DNA of 42,010 nt from CAZWUK01 sp964636685 (GTDB taxonomy: Bacteria; Bacillota; Clostridia; Christensenellales; CAG-138). The translations under genes and the position numbers were made by a program. This document shows, one piece after another, positions 18,012-25,726 of the stretch. Position 1 is the stretch's first letter; the number at the start of each line of letters is the position of its first letter. The notes beneath the pieces were generated by a model. That model had not been told where the DNA came from. It saw only the letters and a program-made list of their open reading frames with translations, and did not search any database. Location: contig CAZWUK010000007.1 of NCBI GenBank assembly GCA_964636685.1, forward strand, positions 1 to 42,010, given 5' to 3'.

Positions 18012-19250
18012 ATGAAAGATTATGACATTTTGGATCTAGACCTGGCGTCCTCGGGAAATGATAAAATCGAATGGGTGCGGCGCAATATGCCGCTCCTTTC
18101 CGGGATATTCACGCAATTCGAAACTGAAAAGCCGTTTACAGGCGTTCGCATTGCACTGTCCATTCATTTGGAAGCAAAGACTGCGTACCTTTGCCGCGTT
18201 CTTGCGGCAGGCGGCGCCGAAATGTTTATTACCGGCAGCAATCCGCTTTCTACGCAGGACGATGTTGCAGCGGCGCTCGTTGCCGACGGTCTGCATGTTT
18301 ACGCAAAGCACGGTTGCAGTATGACCGAATATGAAAAGAGTATCGAGCAGGTGGTAATGGCCAAACCTGACGTCATAATTGACGACGGCGGGGATATTCT
18401 ACATATGCTGCACACAAAATATCCGGAGATTGAAAAGAATGTGATTGGCGGATGTGAGGAGACAACAACCGGCATTGTGCGCCTTCGGGCAATGGATCGT
18501 GCGGGAGAACTGCGCTTTCCAATGTTTTCTGTGAATGACGCGGATTGCAAACATCTTTTCGACAACCGTTATGGTACCGGACAATCGGTTTTTGACGGCA
18601 TTGACCGCACGACTAATCTTGTAATTGCCGGAAAAACCGTCGTGGTAGCAGGTTACGGATGGTGCGGCAAAGGCGTTTCCATGCGCGCAAAAGGGCTCGG
18701 CGCACGTGTTATTGTGACCGAGATTGATCCCGTACGCGCAATTGAGGCAATTATGGACGGGTTCTCTGTGATGCCGATGGCGGAAGCGGCAAAGACGGGG
18801 GATCTGTTTATCACCGTGACAGGTGATTGCGACGTTGTCGGAGCCGCTGCGTTCAAAAACATGAAAAGCGGCGCAATCCTCTGCAATGCCGGTCACTTTG
18901 ACGTTGAGGTAAACGTTGGGCTTTTAAGAGAAATTGCCGTGGAGATACGGCAGATGAAGCCGGGAATCACCGGCTATCGCCTTTCGGATGGGAGATGGCT
19001 GTATGTTCTTGCGGAAGGGCGTCTTGTAAATCTTGCGGCCGGTGATGGACACCCTGCTGAGATTATGGATATGAGCTTTGCAATTCAGGCGCTGACCGCG
19101 CGTCATGTTGTAGCGCACCGAAACGAATACAAACCGGGGCTATATCCGGTGCCGGAGGAGATCGATCAAACCGTTGCAGCTGGCAAGTTGTGCAGCATGG
19201 GCGTATCCATTGACCATCTTACCGACAAACAAAAAGAATACCTCGCATGA
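18012..19250 (+). CDS. ahcY: S-adenosylhomocysteine hydrolase
   Basis: This NAD-dependent enzyme splits S-adenosylhomocysteine to adenosine and homocysteine, recycling the product of methyl transfer. The 412-residue form is the shorter Thermotoga/archaeal-like type. Conserved residues are visible: His52, the IDDGGD region (124-128), CEETTTG (148-154), VND...K...FDN with Lys180 and Asp184, the Rossmann motif GYGWCG (214-219) and NAGHFD with His295. GGAG lies inside the end of the protease gene, about eight to ten bases upstream. The gene follows the protease by two bases. Presence of this enzyme suggests the SAH hydrolase route rather than, or besides, the Pfs/LuxS route. Confidence 0.96.
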   Translation: MKDYDILDLDLASSGNDKIEWVRRNMPLLSGIFTQFETEKPFTGVRIALSIHLEAKTAYLCRVLAAGGAEMFITGSNPLSTQDDVAAALVADGLHVYAKHGCSMTEYEKSIEQVVMAKPDVIIDDGGDILHMLHTKYPEIEKNVIGGCEETTTGIVRLRAMDRAGELRFPMFSVNDADCKHLFDNRYGTGQSVFDGIDRTTNLVIAGKTVVVAGYGWCGKGVSMRAKGLGARVIVTEIDPVRAIEAIMDGFSVMPMAEAAKTGDLFITVTGDCDVVGAAAFKNMKSGAILCNAGHFDVEVNVGLLREIAVEIRQMKPGITGYRLSDGRWLYVLAEGRLVNLAAGDGHPAEIMDMSFAIQALTARHVVAHRNEYKPGLYPVPEEIDQTVAAGKLCSMGVSIDHLTDKQKEYLA

Positions 19251-19286
19251 GGAAAACGACACATTTTCTGACCAGTAAAATGGCGG

Positions 19287-19315
19287 TTTACAATGCTGCG
19301 CCAAAATGATAGAAT
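19287..19315 (+). promoter_or_regulatory. SigA promoter for the EF-G-2 gene
   Basis: TTTACA (19287-19292) and TAGAAT (19310-19315) are exactly 17 bases apart, with a TGA extended -10 element. They lie about 90 bases before the EF-G-2 start. Confidence 0.75.
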
Positions 19316-19403
19316 ATAAATCGCTGGTCATTTCCCTGATGTATCAATTTCCGCACCTGGCGGAATCTATATAAACACTGATTACCATTAGGGGGTTCAA
19401 CAA

Positions 19404-21476
19404 ATGAAAGAGTACACCGCGAAAGAGATTCGCAACATCGGCATCTTTGGGCATGGCGGAGAAGGTAAGACCTCGTTAACTGAAGCTATGCTGTTTAATG
19501 CTGGTCTGCTCGAACGGCTTGGCAAGGTTGAAAGCGGCACGACAACGACGGACTTTGATCCGGAAGAAATCAAACGCAGCATTTCCATCAATGCAGCGCT
19601 TGCGCCGTACGAGTGGAAGAACACCAAGGTCAACGTCATTGACGCGCCGGGATTCTTTGACTTTTACGGAGAAGTTGCCGCGGCAATGGCGCTTGCCGAC
19701 AGCGTGGTGATTGTTGTGGGCGCGGTTTCCGGGCCTGTTGTTGGGACGGAAAAGGCCATGGCGATGTGCCAAAAGCAAGGCAAGGCAAGAATGATGGTCA
19801 TTAACCAAATGGATCGAGAAAATGCAAATTTCGATAAGGTTATGACTGCTATTTCCGAGAAATTCGGCCCGTCGGTCGTTCCGATTCAGCTTCCCATCAT
19901 GCAGGACGGCGCTTTCAAGGGTTATGTTGACATCGTGCACATGCAAGGCAAGCTCTTTGATGGAAAGAACGAAAAAGACATTGCTATTCCCGCAAACCTC
20001 GCCGACGAAGCGCAGTCGTTGTATGAAAAACTGACGGAAGCTGCCGCCGAGAGCGACGAAGAACTGATGGAAAAGTATTTCGATCAGGGAGAGTTGTCGC
20101 GTGATGAAATACTCAAGGGGTTGTCATCTGGCGTACGGGATGGAATTGTTACACCCGTCTGCTGCTGCGCGGCAACGGCGAATATTGGCGTTACTACCCT
20201 GATGGATAATGTTGTTCACTATCTGCCTTCCGCTGATCTTGCAAAGGCACCCAAAGCAATTGATGTGAAAACCGGGAACGCAGTGGAAATCAAGCAAGAA
20301 GGCAAGTTTGCCGCACAGGTGATAAAGACGGTTTCCGACCAGTTCGGTAAATTCTCCATCATCAAGGTGTATAGAGGCAGTATCGATGTGAACACCGCAC
20401 CATATAATACAAGCTGCGATAAGGCAGAAAAGCCGTCCGCGCCTTATATGCTGCGCGGTAAAAAAAGTATCTCTGTCGATAAGCTGAATGCCGGAGACAT
20501 CGGCGCTTTGGCAAAATTGCAGTTTACGGCAACGGGTGACACGCTGTGCGACCAGAATGCGCCTGTCAAATTTGACGCAATCGATTTTCCCAAGCCGTGC
20601 ATCAGTCTTGCGGTAACTGCAAAGAAACAAGGCGAAGACGACAAGGTAATTGGCGGTCTAAACAAGATCCGTGAAGAAGATCCGACCATGCGCATCGAAA
20701 AGAATGCGGAAACAGGCGACGTTTTGATTTGCGGACTTGGTGAGATGCACATTGACGTGATTTGCAGCAAGCTCAGAAACAAGGCAAATGTAGAAGCGCA
20801 GCTGTCGGATCCGCGTATTCCATACCGTGAGACCATTCGTGCAACGGCGGAAGCAGAGGGAAAGCATAAAAAGCAATCCGGCGGAAGTGGTCAGTTCGGT
20901 GTTGTCCAAATGCGCTTTGAGCCTGCGGCAGAGGGGACTGATTTTGAATTTGTCAATGCAATCGTCGGCGGTGTAGTTCCTAAAGAATACATTCCTGCCG
21001 TCGAGAAGGGCTTGCGCGAAGCTATGGTTCATGGCGTCCTTGCCGGATATCCGATGGTGGGCGTGAAGGCCACCTTGTATGATGGCAAGTATCATCCTGT
21101 TGATTCCAAGGAAGTTGCGTTTAAATCCGCTGCAAGGCTTTCCTACAAAGCAGCATGCGCAAAAGCTTCGCCTGCTTTGATCGAACCGGTCTACCAGTAT
21201 AAGATCAAGGTTCCGGCAGATTACGTTGGCGATGTTATCGGTGATTTGAACCGTCGCCGCGGTCGTATGCTCGGAATGAACCCGGTTGATGGCGGAACAG
21301 AGGTTCTGGCGGAAGCGCCGCTTTCCGAGATGTTCAAATATGCGACGGATCTGCGTTCTATGACACAAGCAAGAGGGTCGTTCGAGAGCGAGTTTATCCG
21401 CTATGAAGACGTCCCGGCCAACCTTGCACAGAAGATCATTGAGCAAGCAAAGAAGGAAGACGAAGAGGAAGAGTAA
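19404..21476 (+). CDS. EF-G-2 type translational GTPase (non-canonical EF-G paralogue)
   Basis: This 690-residue protein has the full EF-G domain order: G domain, domain II, and III-IV-V with GGSGQFGVVQMRFEP and RRRGRMLGMNP in the C-terminal half. The G domain differs from canonical EF-G. The P-loop is GHGGEGKTS (16-24), and switch II is DAPGFFDF (80-87) where canonical EF-G has DTPGHVDF. The catalytic His position is therefore Phe84. This matches the EF-G-2 branch, for example Thermus thermophilus EF-G-2, which has DAPGYGDF. It is probably not the main translocase, and its physiological role is poorly defined. An AGGGGG site precedes the ATG. It has its own promoter and a strong hairpin just downstream. 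Confidence 0.93.
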   Translation: MKEYTAKEIRNIGIFGHGGEGKTSLTEAMLFNAGLLERLGKVESGTTTTDFDPEEIKRSISINAALAPYEWKNTKVNVIDAPGFFDFYGEVAAAMALADSVVIVVGAVSGPVVGTEKAMAMCQKQGKARMMVINQMDRENANFDKVMTAISEKFGPSVVPIQLPIMQDGAFKGYVDIVHMQGKLFDGKNEKDIAIPANLADEAQSLYEKLTEAAAESDEELMEKYFDQGELSRDEILKGLSSGVRDGIVTPVCCCAATANIGVTTLMDNVVHYLPSADLAKAPKAIDVKTGNAVEIKQEGKFAAQVIKTVSDQFGKFSIIKVYRGSIDVNTAPYNTSCDKAEKPSAPYMLRGKKSISVDKLNAGDIGALAKLQFTATGDTLCDQNAPVKFDAIDFPKPCISLAVTAKKQGEDDKVIGGLNKIREEDPTMRIEKNAETGDVLICGLGEMHIDVICSKLRNKANVEAQLSDPRIPYRETIRATAEAEGKHKKQSGGSGQFGVVQMRFEPAAEGTDFEFVNAIVGGVVPKEYIPAVEKGLREAMVHGVLAGYPMVGVKATLYDGKYHPVDSKEVAFKSAARLSYKAACAKASPALIEPVYQYKIKVPADYVGDVIGDLNRRRGRMLGMNPVDGGTEVLAEAPLSEMFKYATDLRSMTQARGSFESEFIRYEDVPANLAQKIIEQAKKEDEEEE

Positions 21477-21506
21477 GTTTACTTTTGCGATATCAGAAAA
21501 TCGTCC

Positions 21507-21545
21507 ATCGGCAAAGGGCGCAGCCCTTTGCCGATCCGTTTATTC
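21507..21545 (+). terminator. Strong hairpin after the EF-G-2 gene, possible terminator or attenuator
   Basis: A perfect 13-base inverted repeat (21507-21519 and 21523-21535) has a three-base GCA loop. The tail CCGTTTATTC is only weakly T-rich, so read-through into the next gene, which starts at 21558, is possible. Confidence 0.5.
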
Positions 21546-21557
21546 GAAGGAGCGAAC

Positions 21558-22064
21558 ATGAAAAAATACGGTGTTGACAAAAATCAAACCGCGCTTTTGC
21601 AGGTAACGCGCTGGTGCTACCTTGCAGGGATCGTCTTTCTTGGTATATTTAATACAATTAATTTTCTTCGTGGCACCGGCGCTGAGGGCAGCGTGCTGTC
21701 CGGAGAAAGCATCCTTCTTGTGTCCGTTATTCTAACGGTCTATATGCTATATCAGTTTTTTCGGTATACAAAGATCATTAAGCGGATGCGTCTTGTCAAG
21801 CTTTGCATCGATGGGGAACAGCTGACCGGTATTGCGATCGAAAATCCGGGGAAACCCGATCGTGAAAACCCAAGTGGCGAGACTTTTTCGCTGAACAGGT
21901 CTGATGTGGCGGATACAGCGCTTACTATGCTGAATATTACCGCACGACAAACCGTGCAGACGTTACAGATCATTACGAAAACGCGCAGATACAATCTGCC
22001 GGCGTTAGAGGATATCCAAAGCGCGCGCCATGAAATCGGGCATTTCGAATCCTTGAAGTGGTAA
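21558..22064 (+). CDS. Two-helix membrane protein with a C-terminal soluble domain, unknown function
   Basis: This 168-residue protein has two hydrophobic segments, at about 15-35 and 48-68, followed by a soluble C-terminal part of about 95 residues. That part alternates beta-like strands and ends in a helix, a layout similar to small proteins with a bacterial PH-like domain. I do not recognise a named family. The ATG at 21558-21560 has GAAGGAG five bases upstream; the reading frame runs further upstream through the hairpin but has no better start. It may be read from the EF-G-2 promoter when the hairpin is passed. Confidence 0.75.
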   Translation: MKKYGVDKNQTALLQVTRWCYLAGIVFLGIFNTINFLRGTGAEGSVLSGESILLVSVILTVYMLYQFFRYTKIIKRMRLVKLCIDGEQLTGIAIENPGKPDRENPSGETFSLNRSDVADTALTMLNITARQTVQTLQIITKTRRYNLPALEDIQSARHEIGHFESLKW

Positions 22065-22156
22065 CAATGGCGTTTGGAAAGTGAAAACGCAGACCTGTAT
22101 AGAATCGACTTTTAAGGATTGTTGACGCCGCATCATGCGTACGGATCGGTTCGTTT

Positions 22157-22486
22157 CTATTTCTCTGGCTGCTTTGTCTCTGTTTTACCACCGAGCGTAC
22201 ACTCTGTTAAATAATACAAGGGCGTCAGCTTTGCATTAATCATCGGGAAGAAACAAACGGGAACGTGGTCCTGATGTCCTCGATGGAGTATGACACACTC
22301 ATAACAATTACCGTGGTGACGACATTTCTCCGTGCAGGGGCAATGGTCAATCCCGCTGCTTTTGACCTTTTCCAAAAATTCCAACTTCTTTTTAAGAGAT
22401 TCTTCCATCTTCCCTGCACGGGCCAGCAGCAACTCCTCTTTTTCCAGAGGATGTCCGTCGATGTACATAGTTTCTTTCTTTTCCAT
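22157..22486 (-). CDS. Small Cys/His-rich protein, possible metal-binding
   Basis: This 109-residue protein has a helical, charged N-terminal half (about 12-43). A cysteine/histidine cluster follows at about 47-80, containing CPCTEKCRHHG, NCYEC and a later Cys-Phe-Phe-Pro. Together it has six Cys and several His, which suggests a zinc or iron-sulfur site. The pattern resembles short clostridial Cys-rich proteins of uncharacterised DUF type (DUF6485-like, from memory and not checked). AAAGGA lies about eight bases before the ATG at 22484-22486. It stands alone between a convergent membrane-protein gene and a long gene-free stretch. Function unknown. Confidence 0.7.
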   Translation of the reverse strand: MEKKETMYIDGHPLEKEELLLARAGKMEESLKKKLEFLEKVKSSGIDHCPCTEKCRHHGNCYECVILHRGHQDHVPVCFFPMINAKLTPLYYLTECTLGGKTETKQPEK

Positions 22487-22905
22487 TATAGAGATCCTTT
22501 CATAAAAACAAAATCGCGGTTGTTTTTACCAAGAGTAAACGGCTGCATGGACTATATTGATCCGGTGCACATTCAAATAGAAAATGCAGAACGGATAGGT
22601 CGTGGTGATTGTCAAGCCTTTGATAGCAATTTCAAAATGAGGGTGCGGAAGAAATCTCGCGGCGAGACAAGCGCGCATGTATGATAATCAGGGAATTATG
22701 TCTCGCATTTACCTCGTGCCTCAGAACGCTCAAAATGCTGCTTCTCGATTCAGATACGATTCATGGATATGATGCTATCACATGTGTTCAGGAAAGGCAA
22801 TATGAAGCTGCACGGGTAGTTTCTAAGAAAACCAATTCTAAAAATCGGCGGTAAGCAGAAGATCAACGCCCTAACAAGCCGCGAAAGCAGCAAGCAAAAT
22901 GACGC
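22487..22905. other. Gene-free stretch, no assignable content
   Basis: No convincing gene, RNA or repeat is seen between the start of the Cys-rich gene and the PPC gene promoter. Short open frames exist on both strands but lack ribosome binding sites or family features. Degraded former coding sequence is possible but cannot be shown by eye. Confidence 0.4.
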
Positions 22906-22935
22906 TTTACAGCAGTGGATATCAAGATATATACT
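22906..22935 (+). promoter_or_regulatory. Possible SigA promoter for the PPC-domain gene
   Basis: TTTACA (22906-22911) and TATACT (22930-22935) are 18 bases apart, about 40 bases before the gene start. Confidence 0.5.
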
Positions 22936-22972
22936 GGTTTCAGCATAGAAAGTGAAACAGGAGAAAATAGCA

Positions 22973-23392
22973 ATGCAATATAGACGCTTTGATAATACTG
23001 TATTTATCAGAATAGATCGCGGCGAGGAGATATTGGCACAGCTGGAACAAGTTGCGGAGAGGGAGAATATTCGCTTGGCTACCATTTCCGCATTGGGTGC
23101 GGTAAATGATTTTACGATAGGCGTATTTCATACCGATACAAAAGAATACCATTCCAATCATTTCGTTGGTTGTTATGAAATTGTCTCTCTGACAGGCACG
23201 ATCACAACGAAAGACGGCGCCTATTACAGCCATCTGCATATGAGCGCCGGAGATGGCAGTGGAAATGTTGTCGGAGGACATCTCAATTCCGCATTGGTGA
23301 GCGCAACATGTGAACTGGTTGTCACGATTATAGATGGGACGGTTGAACGCCGTTTCAGCGAGGACGTGGGACTGAACCTGCTGTGCTTGTGA
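22973..23392 (+). CDS. PPC (DUF296) domain protein
   Basis: This 139-residue protein is a single PPC/DUF296 domain, the compact trimeric fold found alone in bacteria and fused to AT-hooks in plants. The conserved segment SHLHMSAGDGSGNVVGGHL carries the three His thought to bind a metal ion. ATISALGAVNDFTIGVF is the typical N-terminal strand region. GGAG lies nine bases before the ATG at 22973; an in-frame GTG at 22952 lies upstream of that site and is rejected. DNA binding or a small-molecule role has been proposed for the family, but no function is established. It stands alone between its promoter and the tRNA-Trp unit. Confidence 0.92.
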   Translation: MQYRRFDNTVFIRIDRGEEILAQLEQVAERENIRLATISALGAVNDFTIGVFHTDTKEYHSNHFVGCYEIVSLTGTITTKDGAYYSHLHMSAGDGSGNVVGGHLNSALVSATCELVVTIIDGTVERRFSEDVGLNLLCL

Positions 23393-23445
23393 CTTCTGAG
23401 ATTCATGGTAACGCGGGCGAAACAAGTGACGGAAATGGTGCGTCG

Positions 23446-23488
23446 TTGCAAAATAATATACGGTTTCATCGCATCATATATTTTGCAA
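23446..23488. repeat. 10-base inverted repeat between the PPC gene and tRNA-Trp
   Basis: TTGCAAAATA (23446-23455) and TATTTTGCAA (23479-23488) are perfect inverted copies, 23 bases apart, ending 36 bases before the tRNA promoter -35 box. It may be a dyad operator or chance in AT-rich sequence. Confidence 0.4.
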
Positions 23489-23524
23489 TTTGTCGATTTG
23501 TCCAAACGTTATCATCGAAAGAAC

Positions 23525-23553
23525 TTGCAATTTGATTCTCCGTCAGCTATAAT
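23525..23553 (+). promoter_or_regulatory. SigA promoter for tRNA-Trp
   Basis: TTGCAA (23525-23530) and a perfect TATAAT (23548-23553) are exactly 17 bases apart, about 50 bases before the tRNA. Confidence 0.82.
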
Positions 23554-23602
23554 ACAAGGCGCAGGTTTGAGTTGCACATTTTGCAGCAAGCCGAAGATGC
23601 CA

Positions 23603-23676
23603 AGGGGCATGATGTAATGGTAACATAGCGGTCTCCAAAACCGTTCTTGAGGGTTCGAGCCCTTCTGCCCCTGCCA
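23603..23676 (+). tRNA. tRNA-Trp (CCA anticodon), CCA end encoded
   Basis: The acceptor stem is AGGGGCA (23603-23609) with TGCCCCT (23666-23672), a G discriminator and an encoded CCA (23674-23676). The anticodon arm is GCGGT-CTCCAAA-ACCGT, so the anticodon is CCA for Trp. The T arm GAGGG-TTCGAGC-CCTTC carries the conserved TTCGAGC loop. The length is 74 with CCA. It has its own promoter and terminator. Confidence 0.98.
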
Positions 23677-23709
23677 AGAAAGATCGCCGGAATTTCGGCG
23701 ATCTTTCTT
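23676..23709 (+). terminator. Terminator after tRNA-Trp
   Basis: A perfect 14-base inverted repeat (23676-23689 and 23696-23709, core GATCGCCG) has a six-base loop. The 3' arm ends in TTTCTT, and the repeat starts at the last base of the tRNA CCA end. Confidence 0.78.
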
Positions 23710-23710
23710 A

Positions 23711-23739
23711 TTGAATGGGAACGATCAATATGATAGGAT
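23711..23739 (+). promoter_or_regulatory. SigA promoter for proC-rnhA
   Basis: TTGAAT (23711-23716) and TAGGAT (23734-23739) are 17 bases apart with a TGA extended -10, directly after the tRNA terminator and 27 bases before proC. Confidence 0.72.
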
Positions 23740-23766
23740 AAATTAAACACAAAAGGGGTAGCGGAT

Positions 23767-24567
23767 ATGCAAAGCTTTGGTATTATTGGCGTTGGGAACA
23801 TGGGAGAGGCAATCCTCCGGGGCGCATTGAGTCATGGCGTACTGTCAAACGATGCGGTACATATATTTGATGCGAACACAAAGAAGATGCAAAAGCTTGA
23901 GGAAGAACTGGGTGTCCACACGGCGGAATCCATCGCTGCATTAACGAAGACCTGTGGTATGGTGCTGCTTGCCGTTAAGCCAAATGTGCTGTTGTCCATC
24001 CTCGAGAGTGATCGAAAGGCTTTTGATGACTGTGCGGTGCTATCTATCGTTGCTGGCTTCAGCCGTGCGGAACTCTCAGAGCAGCTTCCGGCAGATACGC
24101 GTATTCTTCGCATCATGCCGAATACCCCTGCAATGGTTGGGGAGGGGATGATCGTTTTTGAGAGCGAGGATACGCTGCGCGAGCAAGAACGTGATTTTGC
24201 AAGAACCTTGTTTACTTCCATGGGACGCGTGCTGACGATGGAAGAAAAGTATATGCACGCTGTGACGGCTGTCAGCGGCAGCGGCCCGGCGTACGTATTC
24301 ATGTTTATAGAGGCGCTGGCGGATGGTGGAGTGCGCGCTGGCTTACCAAGGGATACAGCTTACTTTCTGGCGTCGCAGACCGTGCTTGGATCTGCGCGGA
24401 TGCTGCTTGAAACAAAACAGCATCCGGGCGCTTTAAAGGACAACGTGTGTTCCCCAGGCGGCACAACGATCGATGCGGTTGCCGTGCTCGAGGAAAAAGG
24501 GCTGCGTTCTGCGGTGATCGAAGCGGTAGCCGCCTGCGCGGAAAAGTCGAAACGTTTAGCAAAATAA
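23767..24567 (+). CDS. proC: Pyrroline-5-carboxylate reductase
   Basis: ProC makes the last step of proline synthesis, reducing pyrroline-5-carboxylate to proline with NAD(P)H. The 266-residue protein has the N-terminal Rossmann motif GVGNMGEA (8-15), the RIMPNTPAMVGEG segment and the family signature around VSGSGPAYVF and SPGGTTIDA. AAGGGG precedes the ATG at 23767. It is not next to proA, which lies 13 kb away in the same window. rnhA follows 21 bases later and is probably co-transcribed. Confidence 0.97.
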   Translation: MQSFGIIGVGNMGEAILRGALSHGVLSNDAVHIFDANTKKMQKLEEELGVHTAESIAALTKTCGMVLLAVKPNVLLSILESDRKAFDDCAVLSIVAGFSRAELSEQLPADTRILRIMPNTPAMVGEGMIVFESEDTLREQERDFARTLFTSMGRVLTMEEKYMHAVTAVSGSGPAYVFMFIEALADGGVRAGLPRDTAYFLASQTVLGSARMLLETKQHPGALKDNVCSPGGTTIDAVAVLEEKGLRSAVIEAVAACAEKSKRLAK

Positions 24568-24588
24568 CGGAAAGGGAACGACGTCGGC

Positions 24589-25032
24589 ATGAAAGAGGTA
24601 ATCATCTATACAGACGGCGCCTGTTCCGGAAATCCGGGCCCCGGTGGTTGGGGGGCAGTTTTGCTGTATCATGCCGTCGAAAAAGAAATTTCCGGCAGTG
24701 AACAGGAGACGACAAACAACCGAATGGAATTGACTGCTGCAATTGAAGCGCTGAAGCTGCTAAAAGAACCATGTTCTGTACAACTGTATACGGACAGCGC
24801 ATATCTGTGCAATGCGTTTGTCAAGGGATGGGTTAGCACGTGGAAGCGCAACGGGTGGATGACGGCGGGGAAAAAACCGGTCAGCAACCAGGAACTTTGG
24901 GTCGCGCTGGCAGAGCTTGCGGCAAAGCATGCGGTGACATGGCATAAAGTCAAGGGGCATGCGGACAATGCGTATAACAACCGCTGCGACGAACTCGCGC
25001 GCAAGGCAATAAAAACGCAGAACAGCCAGTAA
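24589..25032 (+). CDS. rnhA: Ribonuclease HI
   Basis: RNase HI cuts the RNA strand of RNA-DNA hybrids, helping remove primers and R-loops. The 147-residue protein has all four catalytic carboxylates: Asp9 in YTDGACSGNPGPGG, Glu47 in NRMELTAA, Asp69 in YTDSAYL and Asp134 in RCDELA. It also has the flexible-loop His124 in VKGHADN. The basic protrusion STWKRNGW is present, as in E. coli RnhA. A purine-rich AAAGGGAA lies somewhat far from the ATG. It ends at a bidirectional terminator. Confidence 0.97.
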   Translation: MKEVIIYTDGACSGNPGPGGWGAVLLYHAVEKEISGSEQETTNNRMELTAAIEALKLLKEPCSVQLYTDSAYLCNAFVKGWVSTWKRNGWMTAGKKPVSNQELWVALAELAAKHAVTWHKVKGHADNAYNNRCDELARKAIKTQNSQ

Positions 25033-25040
25033 ATTGCATT

Positions 25041-25084
25041 AAAAAGGCAAGAGGAATGCCGGAACCCCGTTCCTCTTGCTTTTT
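25041..25084. terminator. Bidirectional terminator between rnhA and the LUD gene
   Basis: Arms GCAAGAGGAA (25047-25056) and TTCCTCTTGC (25070-25079) are flanked by an A run on the left and a T run on the right. It can serve rnhA (plus) and the convergent LUD gene (minus). Confidence 0.87.
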
Positions 25085-25097
25085 ATTTGCGATATTG

Positions 25098-25703
25098 TTA
25101 CCAGCCAAGCTCTGCGTCAACAATCAACACATGAAAGTGCGTTTGATCCCGCAAAGGATACTCGTGCAGCGTGGTAACATTACACATACGCGAACCGGAA
25201 TTACAATTGCCGCACTTTCCGGTGACGGCACAGGGCGTTTCGTACCCCAGACGTTTTGCGTTCTTCGGACAGCATTCTCGCTTCGTCCGTTCAATACCGG
25301 CAGAGACGTCCGCGACGAGCTTGTTGCGTCCGACAATCACCACGACCGTGCGCGGCCCATAGGTAAGCCCGGTGACGCGATTGCCCGTTCCATCAATATT
25401 GACGAGGATGCCGTCGCGCGTGATGGCATTTGTGGAAGAGAGATAGACGTCTGCCGTCAGCGCGGCATGACGTACTGCGTCTTTGTCCGCCAGCGCCGCA
25501 TAGGTATGACAGAAGACGGTGTTGCCATTTTTCAGGAGCGTATCATAAAGACCGAGCTCTGTAATGGTTCGCGTTCCCCCAATTCCGACGCTCCGCGATC
25601 CAATGATCTTGAGCGCACGTTCTGCTGCCGCTTCCGGAGACGCGCAAAATTCGGCAAGGAAGCGCCGTTTATTCAAATGATCGACATATTCAGAAAAATC
25701 CAT
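25098..25703 (-). CDS. LUD-domain protein (LutC/YkgG-like) with a Cys-rich C-terminus
   Basis: This 201-residue protein matches the LUD (DUF162) family known from the lactate-utilisation proteins LutB/LutC. Family-like features are SVGIGGTRTITELGL, the SSTNAITRDGILVNIDGTGNRV stretch and GRNKLV. The C-terminal part carries six Cys (144, 145, 158, 164, 167, 174) in CC...C...CGNC...C, which could bind an iron-sulfur cluster or zinc. No lutA or lutB partner is near, so a lactate role is not supported. The ATG at 25701-25703 has GGAGGT seven bases upstream; an in-frame start 11 codons earlier is rejected. Solo LUD proteins of this type are common in Clostridia and uncharacterised. Confidence 0.88.
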   Translation of the reverse strand: MDFSEYVDHLNKRRFLAEFCASPEAAAERALKIIGSRSVGIGGTRTITELGLYDTLLKNGNTVFCHTYAALADKDAVRHAALTADVYLSSTNAITRDGILVNIDGTGNRVTGLTYGPRTVVVIVGRNKLVADVSAGIERTKRECCPKNAKRLGYETPCAVTGKCGNCNSGSRMCNVTTLHEYPLRDQTHFHVLIVDAELGW

Positions 25704-25726
25704 AGTACACACCTCCGACCCAAAGC

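Noticed and set aside
19251..19403. Possible riboswitch upstream of EF-G-2
   Set aside because: Only a promoter and a plain leader are seen; no conserved aptamer or terminator pair.
20658..21446. 262-codon minus-strand frame antisense to EF-G-2
   Set aside because: Shadow frame fully within the EF-G-2 C-terminal half.
22265..22684. 139-codon plus-strand frame over the Cys-rich gene and the gap after it
   Set aside because: No ribosome binding site or family match; the minus-strand frame has an AAAGGA site and a Cys/His pattern.
22750..22950. Short frames in the gap, such as one of about 37 codons after an ATG near 22736
   Set aside because: No ribosome binding site and no recognisable content; cannot be told from chance.
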